A stretch of 17,014 bases of DNA from Planctomycetota bacterium (GCA_027622115.1 JAQBZS010000032.1:1-17014); one strand, 5' to 3'; shown: positions 7,081-14,824, numbered from the stretch's first letter. The notes: generated by a model not told the origin, from the sequence alone. Translations and numbers: made by a program.

Positions 7081-8949
7081 ATGTCCGAGGGGTCGCGCAG
7101 TTCAAAAGTTCGCGAGATGCTGAGCGGTAAGAAAGCGGCTCCCAAGTCGCAACCGCCGCCGCTGCCAAGTTTGCGTCAAGTCCCGGACGTTGAACTCGAA
7201 GACGAATTGCTGGACGTCATCATCACGGATGACGAACCACCGCCGCCGCGCCCGAACACCAAGCCGCGTCGCAAGTCCAAGCCAAGCGGAGGGTCGCCGG
7301 GTGAGCCGGTCGCCAAAACCACCGACCAATCGACCGGCGGTCGCAAAGTCGCGTCGAAGGATGCTTCGGCGAAGGCCCGGCGACGCGTCGGTGCCGACGG
7401 AAAGCCGATCCGACGCAAGCAGCCGGCATCGCGAGGCGGACTGGTCATTGCGGGCGGAAGCGCGGCCATCGCCGAGATCGGTGGCGAAACTCACATCGCC
7501 GATGAAGTCCGAGCGTTGGGTTCCTTCATGCGCGTCGTCATGAACACGCTGCTGTTTAAAGACGTGAAACGAGGCATGTCCGGCGCGGGTGTCAGCGTGG
7601 CGTTCCACATCTTGTTGATTGTGATTTTGGCGATTTGGACTCGAAAGAGCCTGCGATTCGGAGACGACAACTCGTTGACTTTCTCGTGGCTGACGACGGT
7701 CGACAACGTCACGACCAACGCGCCGCAAGATCCAAATGTCGTCTTCAAGAACATCAAGAACACCTTCAAACCGATCAAAGAGGACGTCGACCCCAACGAA
7801 AAACCGGCGGTCACTAAGTCGGATACGGCCAAGGAGAAAGCTCCGTCCAAACTCGCAGACGTGGGCGGTCTACTGTCAGGTCGATCCTCCGAACGAAAGG
7901 CCACGTTGCAGGCCGCCAATCCCGGTGCCAAACAAGCGGATTCCACAATCCGCTTGGCACTGACTTGGCTGCGCAAGATCCAAAAGTCCGATGGATCGTG
8001 GAGTTTGCACGACGGTTACGAAAACGCCGCCCCGCTGCGATACAAAACAGACACGGGTGCCACGGCGCTGGCCTTGATGGCGTTCTTGGGCGACGGGCAT
8101 TTCCCTGGGAATCGCAAGAGTCCACATGCTTCCGTGGTGGAAAGCGGGTTGAAGTGGCTGGTCCGCACGCAAAAAGACGGCAACTTTTTCGACATCCGAC
8201 AGTTCGGTCGCGAGCCCACGTACTACGCACATTCCATGGCCACGATCGCCATGTGCGAAGCCTACGGCTTATCGGGCGACGACCGCTGGCGGCAGGCTGC
8301 CGAACGCGGCGTCTATTTTCTGGTGAAGTCGCAGCACCCGTTTCGCGGCGGCTGGAAGTACATGCCGCAAACGGCTGAAACCAAGGGAGACCTCTCCGTC
8401 ACGGCTTGGGCTTTGATGGCTTTGCACACCGCTCGAGCGGTTGGCATTGACGTGGATTCGAAGGTCTTCGATTTGGCGGCGTTGTTTTTGGATGACGTCC
8501 AGGAAATGGACGGTGCCCGATACAAATACGAATTCGATCAACCCGCCGAAAAGTTCACGCCGAGCATGACGGCTGCCGGTTTGCTGTGTCGGCAGTATCT
8601 CGGTTGGCAGCGAGCCACTCCGCAGTTGCAGGATGGGATCGACTATTTGCTCGCCGACGAAAACAAGCCGGAGTGGTCGCCGAATCGACGCAACGTTTAC
8701 GAGTGGTATTACGTGGCGCAGGCGCTCCACAATATGGAAGGCCACGATGGCGAGCGCTTCAAGGCGTGGTTTGATCCCGTCAAGGACGCGATTATTTCGC
8801 ACCAGTCGCGTGGGAGTTGGGATCCGGCTGCCATCCGCGGCGATTCAATGGAACGTGCCGAAGACGGCGGTCGGCTGTATATGACTGTGATGTGCGTGCT
8901 GATTCTTGAAACGCCGTATCGGCACAAGCCGATCCTCGCCCGAGAATAG
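7081..8949 (+). CDS. Membrane-anchored prenyltransferase/squalene-cyclase-like toroid protein
   Basis: A 622-residue protein. The ATG at 7081 has AAGG 8 nt upstream; a TTG at 7063 is the only longer option. Residues 1 to about 150 are Pro/Lys/Arg-rich and probably disordered (QPPPLPSLRQ; DEPPPPRPNTKPRRKSKP). One membrane helix follows (about 170-186, VSVAFHILLIVILAIWT), then a linker. The C-terminal half (about 286-614) has repeated helix pairs of the squalene-cyclase/prenyltransferase toroid (STIRLALTWLRKIQKSDGSW; DLSVTAWALMALHTARAVG; GGWKYMP). No DxDD or DCTAE-type cyclase motif is visible, so terpene cyclase activity is doubtful. With a basic N-terminus inside, the toroid would face out of the cytoplasm. 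It diverges from the FHA-ATPase gene across about 198 bp. Function unknown. Confidence 0.8.
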   Translation: MSEGSRSSKVREMLSGKKAAPKSQPPPLPSLRQVPDVELEDELLDVIITDDEPPPPRPNTKPRRKSKPSGGSPGEPVAKTTDQSTGGRKVASKDASAKARRRVGADGKPIRRKQPASRGGLVIAGGSAAIAEIGGETHIADEVRALGSFMRVVMNTLLFKDVKRGMSGAGVSVAFHILLIVILAIWTRKSLRFGDDNSLTFSWLTTVDNVTTNAPQDPNVVFKNIKNTFKPIKEDVDPNEKPAVTKSDTAKEKAPSKLADVGGLLSGRSSERKATLQAANPGAKQADSTIRLALTWLRKIQKSDGSWSLHDGYENAAPLRYKTDTGATALALMAFLGDGHFPGNRKSPHASVVESGLKWLVRTQKDGNFFDIRQFGREPTYYAHSMATIAMCEAYGLSGDDRWRQAAERGVYFLVKSQHPFRGGWKYMPQTAETKGDLSVTAWALMALHTARAVGIDVDSKVFDLAALFLDDVQEMDGARYKYEFDQPAEKFTPSMTAAGLLCRQYLGWQRATPQLQDGIDYLLADENKPEWSPNRRNVYEWYYVAQALHNMEGHDGERFKAWFDPVKDAIISHQSRGSWDPAAIRGDSMERAEDGGRLYMTVMCVLILETPYRHKPILARE

Positions 8950-8990
8950 GCGGTCGCGGAAACTGCTCCAGAGTGACGTGGATGTGGATC

Positions 8991-9353
8991 ATGAACGAAG
9001 AAGAACACGAACAAGAAACCATCGTGGTCACGAAGACGCCTGCTCCCAAATCGCGGCGCAAGGCCCGGCACACGACTCGCGAAGTTCCGCGATACCATGT
9101 GATTCTGCTCGACGATGACGACCACTCTTACGAGTACGTGATCAGTATGTTGCGGAGCTTGTTCGGGCATTCGGTCGAAGCCTCGTATGCCATGGCGTGC
9201 GAGGTGGACGGCAGCGGTCGAGTCATCGTCGACACCACGTCCAAAGAGCGAGCCGAATTCAAACGCGACCAGATCCACGCGTATGGTGCCGACCCCTTGA
9301 TCAAACGCTCGGAAGGCTCCATGTCCGCGACGATTGAACCAGCCGACGATTGA
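8991..9353 (+). CDS. Divergent ClpS-like adaptor
   Basis: A 120-residue protein; starts at 8973 (GTG), 8982 and 8991 (ATG) are possible and the last is chosen without a strong ribosome site. After a charged, probably flexible N-terminus (about 1-33) it has a ClpS fold: RYHVILLDDDDHSYEYVISM near 34-53, a helix LRSLFGHSVEASYAMACEV, GRVIVDTTSKERAEFKRDQI and a C-terminal MSATIEP. ClpS delivers N-degron substrates to ClpAP/ClpCP. Aligned to the E. coli protein, pocket residues N34, M40 and H66 correspond to D41, Y47 and D73 here, while the two following Asp residues remain. The recognised residue may therefore differ. The gene starts 41 bp after the toroid gene, so co-transcription is likely. The symbol is withheld because orthology is unproven. 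Confidence 0.75.
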   Translation: MNEEEHEQETIVVTKTPAPKSRRKARHTTREVPRYHVILLDDDDHSYEYVISMLRSLFGHSVEASYAMACEVDGSGRVIVDTTSKERAEFKRDQIHAYGADPLIKRSEGSMSATIEPADD

Positions 9354-9456
9354 GCACATGTAAGTGGAATAATGCAACTCGTGCCGTGGAGACCGATCAC
9401 GAAGTTCCGACGCGGTAGTCTTCAGTCGCCAGAACCTTTCACTCCGGGCCGAGCCA

Positions 9457-10992
9457 ATGCTTACGAAGTTGTTCACGTATTCGCTGCTCGGTATTGAAGC
9501 TCGGCCGGTCGAAGTCGAGGTCGACATTTCTCCGGGTGCCATGCCGAAGACCATCTTGGTGGGTCTGGCCGAAGCCGCCGTGAAGGAAAGCACGCATCGC
9601 ATCGAACGCGCGATGGTCAACAGCGGATACACTCGTCCTCTGGACCGGATTGTCATCAATCTCTCGCCCGCCGATTTGCCCAAAGAGGCCGCATCGTTCG
9701 ATTTGCCGATTGCGCTGGGACTGCTCGCGGCTAGTAATCAGTTGGCGATGGAAATGTTCTCGGCGTACGCGGCGATCGGCGAATTGGCGTTGGACGGCTC
9801 GATCCGCACAGTGCGGGGAGCCCTGTCGATGGCTCTGGCCGCACGCGACAACGGCATGCGCGGCATCCTGGTTCCGATGGCCAATGCGCACGAAGCGGCT
9901 GTGGTCGAGGGCATTGAAGTCATCGCCGTGGACTCGCTGACCGAGGCGGTGGGGTTTCTCAGCGAGGATTTGCCGATCGCTCCCATGGTGTTTAGCTGGG
10001 AAAACGCGGTCGAGGAACTTGGACGTTACCCCGTGGACTTCGTGGATGTGAAAGGTCAGGAGTCGGCGAAACGCGCCGTCACGGTGGCAGCCGCCGGATC
10101 GCATCACTTGTTGATGATCGGTTCGCCCGGCACCGGCAAGACGCTGCTGGCCCAACGACTGGGGAGCATCATGCCGCAACTCTCGCAAGCCGAGAGTCTT
10201 GAGACAACTCGGATCTACAGTGCTGTCGGCGGCTTGGAAGCGGGACGCTCGCTCATGTTGCTGCGTCCGTTTCGATCTCCGCATCACACGATCAGCGAGG
10301 CCGGGCTTGTCGGCGGCGGCAGCATTCCCACACCGGGCGAAATCAGCATGGCACACAACGGCGTGTTGTTCTTGGACGAGTTGCCCGAATTCAACCGCCG
10401 CACTCTGGAAGTCATGCGGCAGCCCCTGGAGGACCAGCGTGTCACGATTTCTCGGGCGCGAGCCAGCATGACCTTTCCGGCGTCGTTGATGTTGGTGGCT
10501 GCCATGAATCCGTGCCCTTGCGGGTTTCGAGGCGATCCGCGTCGATCGTGCAATTGTAATCCTCCGCAAATCGAACGGTATTTGTCCAAGATCAGCGGCC
10601 CGCTGCTCGACCGGCTCGACATTCACATCGAAGTCCCACCCGTGCCGTTTCGCGAGCTGTCCAACACGACACCCGGCACGGACAGCAAGTCGATGAAGGA
10701 GCAGGTGTTGGCGGCACGACAACTTCAGACCGAACGATTCGTGAATTCGCAATTCGACACGAACGGCAAAATGAGCCCCAAGGACATCCGGCTGCATTGC
10801 AAGTTGAGTTCCGGTGCTGAATCGATTCTGAAGCATGCCATGGAAGAGATGGGTTTGTCCGCCCGAGCCCACGACAAGATCTTGCGAGTCAGTCGCACGA
10901 TCGCGGATCTCGAACAGAAGCCCGACATCGAGGAGCATCACTTGAGCGAGGCGATCAACTATCGCACGTTGGACCGCACTTATTGGGCTTGA
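9457..10992 (+). CDS. comM: ComM/YifB-family Mg-chelatase-like AAA+ protein
   Basis: A 511-residue protein, the normal family length. The N-terminal about 120 residues are the Lon-like domain (SLLGIEARPVEVEVDISPG; INLSPADLPKEAASFDLPIA). The AAA+ core has Walker A GSPGTGKT at 222-229, Walker B VLFLDELPEF at 303-312, the family-typical Cys cluster NPCPCGFRG/CNCNP near 351-369 and the arginine finger region LLDRLDIH at 383-390. A C-terminal helical domain (RAHDKILRVSRTIADLE) closes it. ComM proteins are hexameric helicases that promote branch migration during natural transformation in studied bacteria. The role here is inferred from family. It lies about 100 bp downstream of the ClpS-like gene, in which nothing notable was seen. 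Confidence 0.95.
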   Translation: MLTKLFTYSLLGIEARPVEVEVDISPGAMPKTILVGLAEAAVKESTHRIERAMVNSGYTRPLDRIVINLSPADLPKEAASFDLPIALGLLAASNQLAMEMFSAYAAIGELALDGSIRTVRGALSMALAARDNGMRGILVPMANAHEAAVVEGIEVIAVDSLTEAVGFLSEDLPIAPMVFSWENAVEELGRYPVDFVDVKGQESAKRAVTVAAAGSHHLLMIGSPGTGKTLLAQRLGSIMPQLSQAESLETTRIYSAVGGLEAGRSLMLLRPFRSPHHTISEAGLVGGGSIPTPGEISMAHNGVLFLDELPEFNRRTLEVMRQPLEDQRVTISRARASMTFPASLMLVAAMNPCPCGFRGDPRRSCNCNPPQIERYLSKISGPLLDRLDIHIEVPPVPFRELSNTTPGTDSKSMKEQVLAARQLQTERFVNSQFDTNGKMSPKDIRLHCKLSSGAESILKHAMEEMGLSARAHDKILRVSRTIADLEQKPDIEEHHLSEAINYRTLDRTYWA

Positions 10993-11010
10993 GTCATCGA
11001 TATTCATAAT
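10983..11010 (+). promoter_or_regulatory. Candidate promoter reading into the repeat array
   Basis: TTGGGC (10983-10988) and CATAAT (11005-11010) are 16 bp apart; the -10 matches consensus at five of six positions, the -35 only at three. The -35 overlaps the comM stop codon. Transcription would begin near 11017, at the first copy of the repeat, so the whole array could be transcribed. Motif match only. Confidence 0.3.
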
Positions 11011-11013
11011 TTG

Positions 11014-11195
11014 TTGTTTGCCGATCTACCCAGAAACATCACAGATCGGCAAACAGTGACCTGCCTGTTCTGTTTGCCGATCTATTCTGTTTTGGCGCAG
11101 ATCGGCAAACAGTGGATGCAGCCCTCTACTTGCCGATCCATGCCGTTGTAGCGCAGATCGGCAAAGAGAGTCTTGCATCCACTGTTTGCCGATCT
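11014..11195. repeat. Seven-copy 14-bp repeat array of alternating orientation, 56-bp period
   Basis: Copies related to CTGTTTGCCGATCT occupy 11014-11027 (+), 11043-11056 (-), 11070-11083 (+), 11099-11112 (-), 11126-11139 (+, degenerate), 11155-11168 (-) and 11182-11195 (+). The gaps are 15, 13, 15, 13, 15 and 13 bp, so the unit is a palindrome repeating every 56 bp. Successive +/- pairs form stems: 13 bp in unit 1, 14 bp perfect in unit 2 and 9 bp in unit 3, each with a loop of about 15-17 nt. Gap sequences are mostly unlike one another. The array fills most of the gap between comM and the ATPase/nuclease gene, ending 12 bp before that start codon. No copy was noticed elsewhere in the window. 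It could be operator sites for the protein's winged helix, structured RNA, or nuclease targets. Confidence 0.9.
11099..11195. repeat. 22-bp perfect inverted repeat nested in the array
   Basis: Positions 11099-11120 are the exact reverse complement of 11174-11195. The match extends eight bases beyond the 14-bp repeat, through GTGGATGCA/TGCATCCAC. The 53-bp interior holds the weaker unit-3 hairpin (11130-11138 with 11156-11164). The left arm can instead pair with 11070-11083, so two folds compete for it. Confidence 0.85.
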
Positions 11196-11200
11196 ATACT
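11173..11200 (+). promoter_or_regulatory. Candidate promoter of the ATPase/nuclease gene, giving a leaderless mRNA
   Basis: TTGCAT (11173-11178) and TATACT (11195-11200) are 16 bp apart. Transcription would start about 7 nt after the -10, at or next to the ATG at 11208, leaving almost no leader; no Shine-Dalgarno is present, which agrees. The last repeat copy (11182-11195) sits in the spacer and touches the -10, an ideal repressor site. Inferred from motifs only. Confidence 0.4.
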
Positions 11201-11207
11201 CATCGTC

Positions 11208-12626
11208 ATGTTTATTGGACGTGAAGACGAACGCGACGCCGTGAATCAAGCGATTGCGTCCGCGCGCCCGGAGCTGGGCATTTTCTACGGTCGACGCCGC
11301 ATCGGAAAAAGTACGCTGCTCAAACAGCTCAGCGAAGGGCAGAATGACCTGTATTTCGAAGGGCTGCAGAAAGCCTCGCAGAAACAGCAGGTCAACCACT
11401 TTGTGAGCCAGCTTGCCGAGCAGACCGGAACGCTGAAAGTGGCCGCTTCCGACTGGCGAACCGCATTCGAAGCGTTGACCCAACGGTTGAAGCGTGGTCG
11501 CCACTATGTGGTGTTCGATGAGTTCCCTTGGATGGCGGCCGGACGAACGGAACTCGTGTCCCTGGTCAAATACTTCTGGGACAACCACTGGAAAGCGAAC
11601 CCCAAGCTCACGCTGGTTCTGTGCGGATCGAATGCCAACTTCATGGCCAAGCACATCGTGCATTCCCAGGCACTGCACAATCGCAAGACTTTCGAAATCC
11701 GTCTGGAAGCATTGCAAGCCCACGAGTCGCGGCTGTTCTTCGGCGATCTCCGCTCGGATTTTGAGATTGCCCGATTCTTGATGATCTTCGGCGGAGTTCC
11801 CAAATACCTGGAACAACTCGATCCGACCAAATCGTTGGCGATCAACATGGACCGCCTGTGTTTTCGCAAGAACGCCTTTTTCGTGACGGAATTCGATTCC
11901 ATCTTCAAAGAGCAATTCCGATCGGCCCGCACGTACGAAAACATCGTCCGAGCACTGTCTGAAAAGAGCTATTCGAAGCAGGCGCTGGCCAAGAAATTGA
12001 AACTGAAGCCGGGTGGTGGATTGACCGGATACCTGCGAAACCTGGAACAGACGGAATTCGCGCATACGTTCCAAGCACTGCCCATCGCAGGGCGGGGAGG
12101 AAAGACTCAGCGAACCGTTCTTTGGGATGAGTGGCTGCGATTCTATTTCTCGTACGTCGAGCCGCACCGCCGCGCGATTGAAGTCAATCGCAAGCTGGGT
12201 CTGTTTGATCGACTGTGCGGCAAGAGCTTCGACACCTGGTGCGGGCTGGCCTTCGAGCAACTGTGCATGAAGAACCTACCGTCGATCTTGACGAGTTTGG
12301 GAATCGGCATGGATCAGTTGATCGACTTCGGACCGTTCTTCCGTCAACCGGGGCGAGGTGCCGCCAACAACGATGGGCTGCAGATCGATTTGCTGCTGCA
12401 TCGCAACGGGCGCGTCTTGACATTGATTGAATGCAAGTTTCGCACGAGCCCCATCGGGATTTCGGTCATTCAGGAAGTTGATCGCAAAGTGAAGCTTCTC
12501 AAAGCCCCTCGTGGTTGGACCGTCGAACGAGTGCTGCTCAGCGCCGGCGATGTGACTCGTGACCTACAGCAGTCGGGGTACTTTCATCAAATCCTGGGAC
12601 TCGATGCGATTTTTTCGCGGCCATGA
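11208..12626 (+). CDS. STAND/MNS-type AAA ATPase with winged helix and PD-(D/E)XK nuclease-like domain (ATPase_2 + DUF234 type)
   Basis: A 472-residue protein starting MFIGREDERD, the usual beginning of this family; a longer in-frame start at 11112 lies inside the repeat array and is rejected. The P-loop is GRRRIGKST at 28-36, Walker B HYVVFDEFPW at 99-108 and sensor-1 LVLCGSN at 136-142. The family-typical FGGVPKYLEQ is at 194-203. A winged-helix segment follows (about 240-290, NIVRALSEKSYSKQALAKKL). The C-terminal domain has E350, DGLQIDLLL (D394) and LIECKFR (E408, K410), the D...ExK pattern of PD-(D/E)XK nucleases as found in DUF234. Homologues are common in archaea and scattered, often mobile, in bacteria; their role is unclear. 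Here the gene stands alone behind the repeat array, and its stop is 25 bp from the convergent SDR gene. Confidence 0.88.
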   Translation: MFIGREDERDAVNQAIASARPELGIFYGRRRIGKSTLLKQLSEGQNDLYFEGLQKASQKQQVNHFVSQLAEQTGTLKVAASDWRTAFEALTQRLKRGRHYVVFDEFPWMAAGRTELVSLVKYFWDNHWKANPKLTLVLCGSNANFMAKHIVHSQALHNRKTFEIRLEALQAHESRLFFGDLRSDFEIARFLMIFGGVPKYLEQLDPTKSLAINMDRLCFRKNAFFVTEFDSIFKEQFRSARTYENIVRALSEKSYSKQALAKKLKLKPGGGLTGYLRNLEQTEFAHTFQALPIAGRGGKTQRTVLWDEWLRFYFSYVEPHRRAIEVNRKLGLFDRLCGKSFDTWCGLAFEQLCMKNLPSILTSLGIGMDQLIDFGPFFRQPGRGAANNDGLQIDLLLHRNGRVLTLIECKFRTSPIGISVIQEVDRKVKLLKAPRGWTVERVLLSAGDVTRDLQQSGYFHQILGLDAIFSRP

Positions 12627-12651
12627 CTGCCACGGCAACTGGCGACTCGGA

Positions 12652-13410
12652 TCAACCACGACCGACCAGCGGCATTTGTGTCGCCATCACGGTAATGAAC
12701 TGCACGTTGGCTTCCAGCGACATGTTCGACATGTAAACGACCGCATCCGCAACGTTCTGCACGTTCATCGTGGGCTCGACCGCAGTGGATCCGTCGGCTT
12801 GCGGGACTCCGTTTTTCATGCGAGCGGTCATCTCGGTGGCGGCGTTGCCGATGTCGATTTGTCCGCAGGCGATGTTGTACTTTCGTCCGTCGAGCGACGT
12901 GGATTTGGTCAATCCGGTGATTGCGTGCTTGGTGGATGTGTACGGAGCCGAATTCGGACGCGGGGACGTGGCTGAGATCGATCCGTTATTGATGATCCGT
13001 CCGCCCATCGGATTCTGGCTCTTCATCACTCGAATGGCGGCCTGCGTGCAGAGAAACGGCCCGGTGAGGTTCACGTCCACGACAGCCTGCCATTGCTCGA
13101 CGGACAACTCCTCCAGCGGTATCGGTGGCGCGCCCATGCCGGCATTGTTGAACAGCACATCGACTCGACCGAACGCCTCGACCGTTTGAGCAAACAACTG
13201 AGCGACCGATTGTTCCGACGTCACATCCGTGGGAACCGCAAGCACGCGATCGGCCGCGTCACCCGCCAAACGAACGGTTTCGTTCAGAGCATCCGCTCGA
13301 CGTCCGGCGACCGCCACCGCGAAACCCGATTGGACCAATGCCAAGGCACAAGCCCGACCGATTCCCGATCCACCACCGGTGACGATGGCAACTTTACGTT
13401 GTTCACTCAT
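12652..13410 (-). CDS. SDR-family oxidoreductase
   Basis: A 252-residue classical short-chain dehydrogenase/reductase. It has the nucleotide-binding TGGGSGIG (11-18), NNAG (88-91), the catalytic N114, S144 and YxxxK (Y157, K161). The two arginines after strand 2 (AVAGRR) favour NADP(H) over NAD(H). GGGA lies about 8 nt upstream of the ATG. A specific substrate cannot be inferred. It begins 70 bp after the metallophosphoesterase stop on the same strand and converges on the ATPase/nuclease gene. Confidence 0.92.
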   Translation of the reverse strand: MSEQRKVAIVTGGGSGIGRACALALVQSGFAVAVAGRRADALNETVRLAGDAADRVLAVPTDVTSEQSVAQLFAQTVEAFGRVDVLFNNAGMGAPPIPLEELSVEQWQAVVDVNLTGPFLCTQAAIRVMKSQNPMGGRIINNGSISATSPRPNSAPYTSTKHAITGLTKSTSLDGRKYNIACGQIDIGNAATEMTARMKNGVPQADGSTAVEPTMNVQNVADAVVYMSNMSLEANVQFITVMATQMPLVGRG

Positions 13411-13480
13411 TCGATAATTCCCAGCTCGGGTCCATGGATTTCCACTGCAAGCTTACGCCACGACAATCATGTTGAACACG

Positions 13481-14650
13481 TTACGGCTCGCTCGTGCCAT
13501 GCGTGAGCACGATGCGTGTGACTTCCGGTCGGCATCGCCAGCGGAGCGGGTGCTTGCCGGCCAAACCTCGCGAGACGTGCATTAGAGTCGGCGGATCCCA
13601 AAACGTTCCGCCGACATGTTTCACGCCGAATTGGCTCGGAGCGTACACGGGCCCGATGATCGGTAGCACGACTTGCCCGCCGTGATTATGACCGGCCAGC
13701 ATCAAGTCCACTTGCTGACTTCGAGCCCACGGAAGCTGATCCGGTGTGTGGCTCAGCAACAGCCGAAACCCGCTCGCATCCACTTTGGAAAAATCCGGCT
13801 GCCGTCCCATCCACGGTCGCTCGGTGCCGGCGACAAGCAAAGCGTGGTCGCGGTGTTCGATGGCGTGAACTTCGCCGGAGGCATCTTGCCAGCCGTGTTC
13901 TTGGAACACCGCTCGCGAACGATCGGGACTGAGTGTCCAATCGTGATTGCCGAGAATGAAGTACTTGCCGAGCCGCGCGTCCAACTTACCGAGTGTTGAG
14001 GGCAGCCATTCCAAGAGTGCGACGTCATCCAACAAATCGCCGCTAAACACCACCAAGTCGTACTGCATCGCTTCGCACTCCAGGATCACGCGATCATAAA
14101 ACGGCTTTCGCAACGAACCGCTGAAGTGGAAGTCGCTGAGATGCAAGATCGACAGCCCGTCCCAGGCTGCGGGGATTCGATCCAGTTGAAAAGTCTTCTC
14201 GTTGAATTCAACTTGCAGGATTTCGTTGAATGGGACTTTGGTGAGGTAGCTGTACGGCCCCGGTCCGAAGGGTCGATCGCCGAGTGATTCGTCAATCTTG
14301 AGAATGCGACTGTGTTGCGAGGTCTGTTGTGCGGGCACTTTTTGCAACCACCAGCGAGCAGCCGACCAGACGATTCCCGCAGCACCGCAACCGCAAATCG
14401 TCAAATAGATCGTCCAGCCGAGCGACAGTTCGTGCCATGAACCGCCGACGAGCAGCCCAGGGCCGCCGAGTCCGACTCGCCAGAGCAACAGCACCGGAAA
14501 CAGCGGAATCATCAAGTCGTCCAGGTGGCGAAAATGTCGCAGCGGCCCCACGTGAATCGGCAAGCCGTGCGTGCGATTGACGATGGTGATGAGCAATTCC
14601 GTGTGTCCCGCCACCAGCACGAGCAACAGCAACGCATTCAACCAGTCCAT
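13481..14650 (-). CDS. Membrane-anchored calcineurin-like metallophosphoesterase
   Basis: A 389-residue protein. The N-terminal about 100 residues hold three or so membrane segments (about 4-24, 46-68, 76-100). The catalytic domain starts near 160 and has all metal-binding motifs: LSDFHFSG (D173, H175), FSGDLLDD (D205), LGNHDW (N235, H236), LLSHTP (H301) and AGHNHGGQV (H321, H323). This arrangement resembles YkuE-type phosphoesterases, some of which act on lipid or nucleotide phosphoesters at the membrane; the substrate here is unknown. The ATG at 14650 is the first Met and no clear Shine-Dalgarno precedes it. About 174 bp separate it from the fetB stop, including a terminator-like hairpin, so it is probably transcribed separately. 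Confidence 0.9.
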   Translation of the reverse strand: MDWLNALLLLVLVAGHTELLITIVNRTHGLPIHVGPLRHFRHLDDLMIPLFPVLLLWRVGLGGPGLLVGGSWHELSLGWTIYLTICGCGAAGIVWSAARWWLQKVPAQQTSQHSRILKIDESLGDRPFGPGPYSYLTKVPFNEILQVEFNEKTFQLDRIPAAWDGLSILHLSDFHFSGSLRKPFYDRVILECEAMQYDLVVFSGDLLDDVALLEWLPSTLGKLDARLGKYFILGNHDWTLSPDRSRAVFQEHGWQDASGEVHAIEHRDHALLVAGTERPWMGRQPDFSKVDASGFRLLLSHTPDQLPWARSQQVDLMLAGHNHGGQVVLPIIGPVYAPSQFGVKHVGGTFWDPPTLMHVSRGLAGKHPLRWRCRPEVTRIVLTHGTSEP

Positions 14651-14715
14651 CGTGTGTCCGTTGCTCGAAGGGTCGGAAGCGGGGTAAGCCGCTCAGGCGA
14701 ATCAAACCAAATATT

Positions 14716-14754
14716 CTTGATCATACGTTGGCCACCGAATCATGTGTGATCAAG
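14716..14754 (-). terminator. Candidate terminator of the fetAB operon
   Basis: CTTGATCA (14716-14723) and TGATCAAG (14747-14754) form a perfect 8-bp stem, extended by two further pairs after one mismatch. On the minus strand it is followed by AATATTTGGTTTG, moderately T-rich. It lies 71 bp beyond the fetB stop. It could instead be a regulatory palindrome ahead of the phosphoesterase gene. Confidence 0.4.
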
Positions 14755-14824
14755 GCCGCAACAAGCACTCGGGAGTCAGCCTGCTCCCATGAATCCGGTT
14801 TCGTTCAGTCTGCTATCAGGCTCA

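Noticed and set aside
9439..11007. 522-codon open frame on the minus strand opposite comM
   Set aside because: Antisense shadow of a gene with complete family motifs; composition is His/Arg/Gln-rich.
11014..11195. CRISPR array
   Set aside because: Repeats are only 14 bp, alternate in orientation, gaps are 13-15 bp, and no cas gene is near.
11112..11207. N-terminal extension of the ATPase/nuclease protein to the ATG at 11112
   Set aside because: The extension is encoded by the repeat array, and MFIGRE at 11208 is the normal family start.
11082..12260. 392-codon open frame on the minus strand opposite the ATPase/nuclease gene
   Set aside because: Shadow frame that also runs through the repeat array; no recognisable domain.
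14716..14754. Iron-responsive (Fur-type) operator
   Set aside because: The palindrome does not resemble a Fur box and lies after, not before, the fetAB genes; a terminator fits better.
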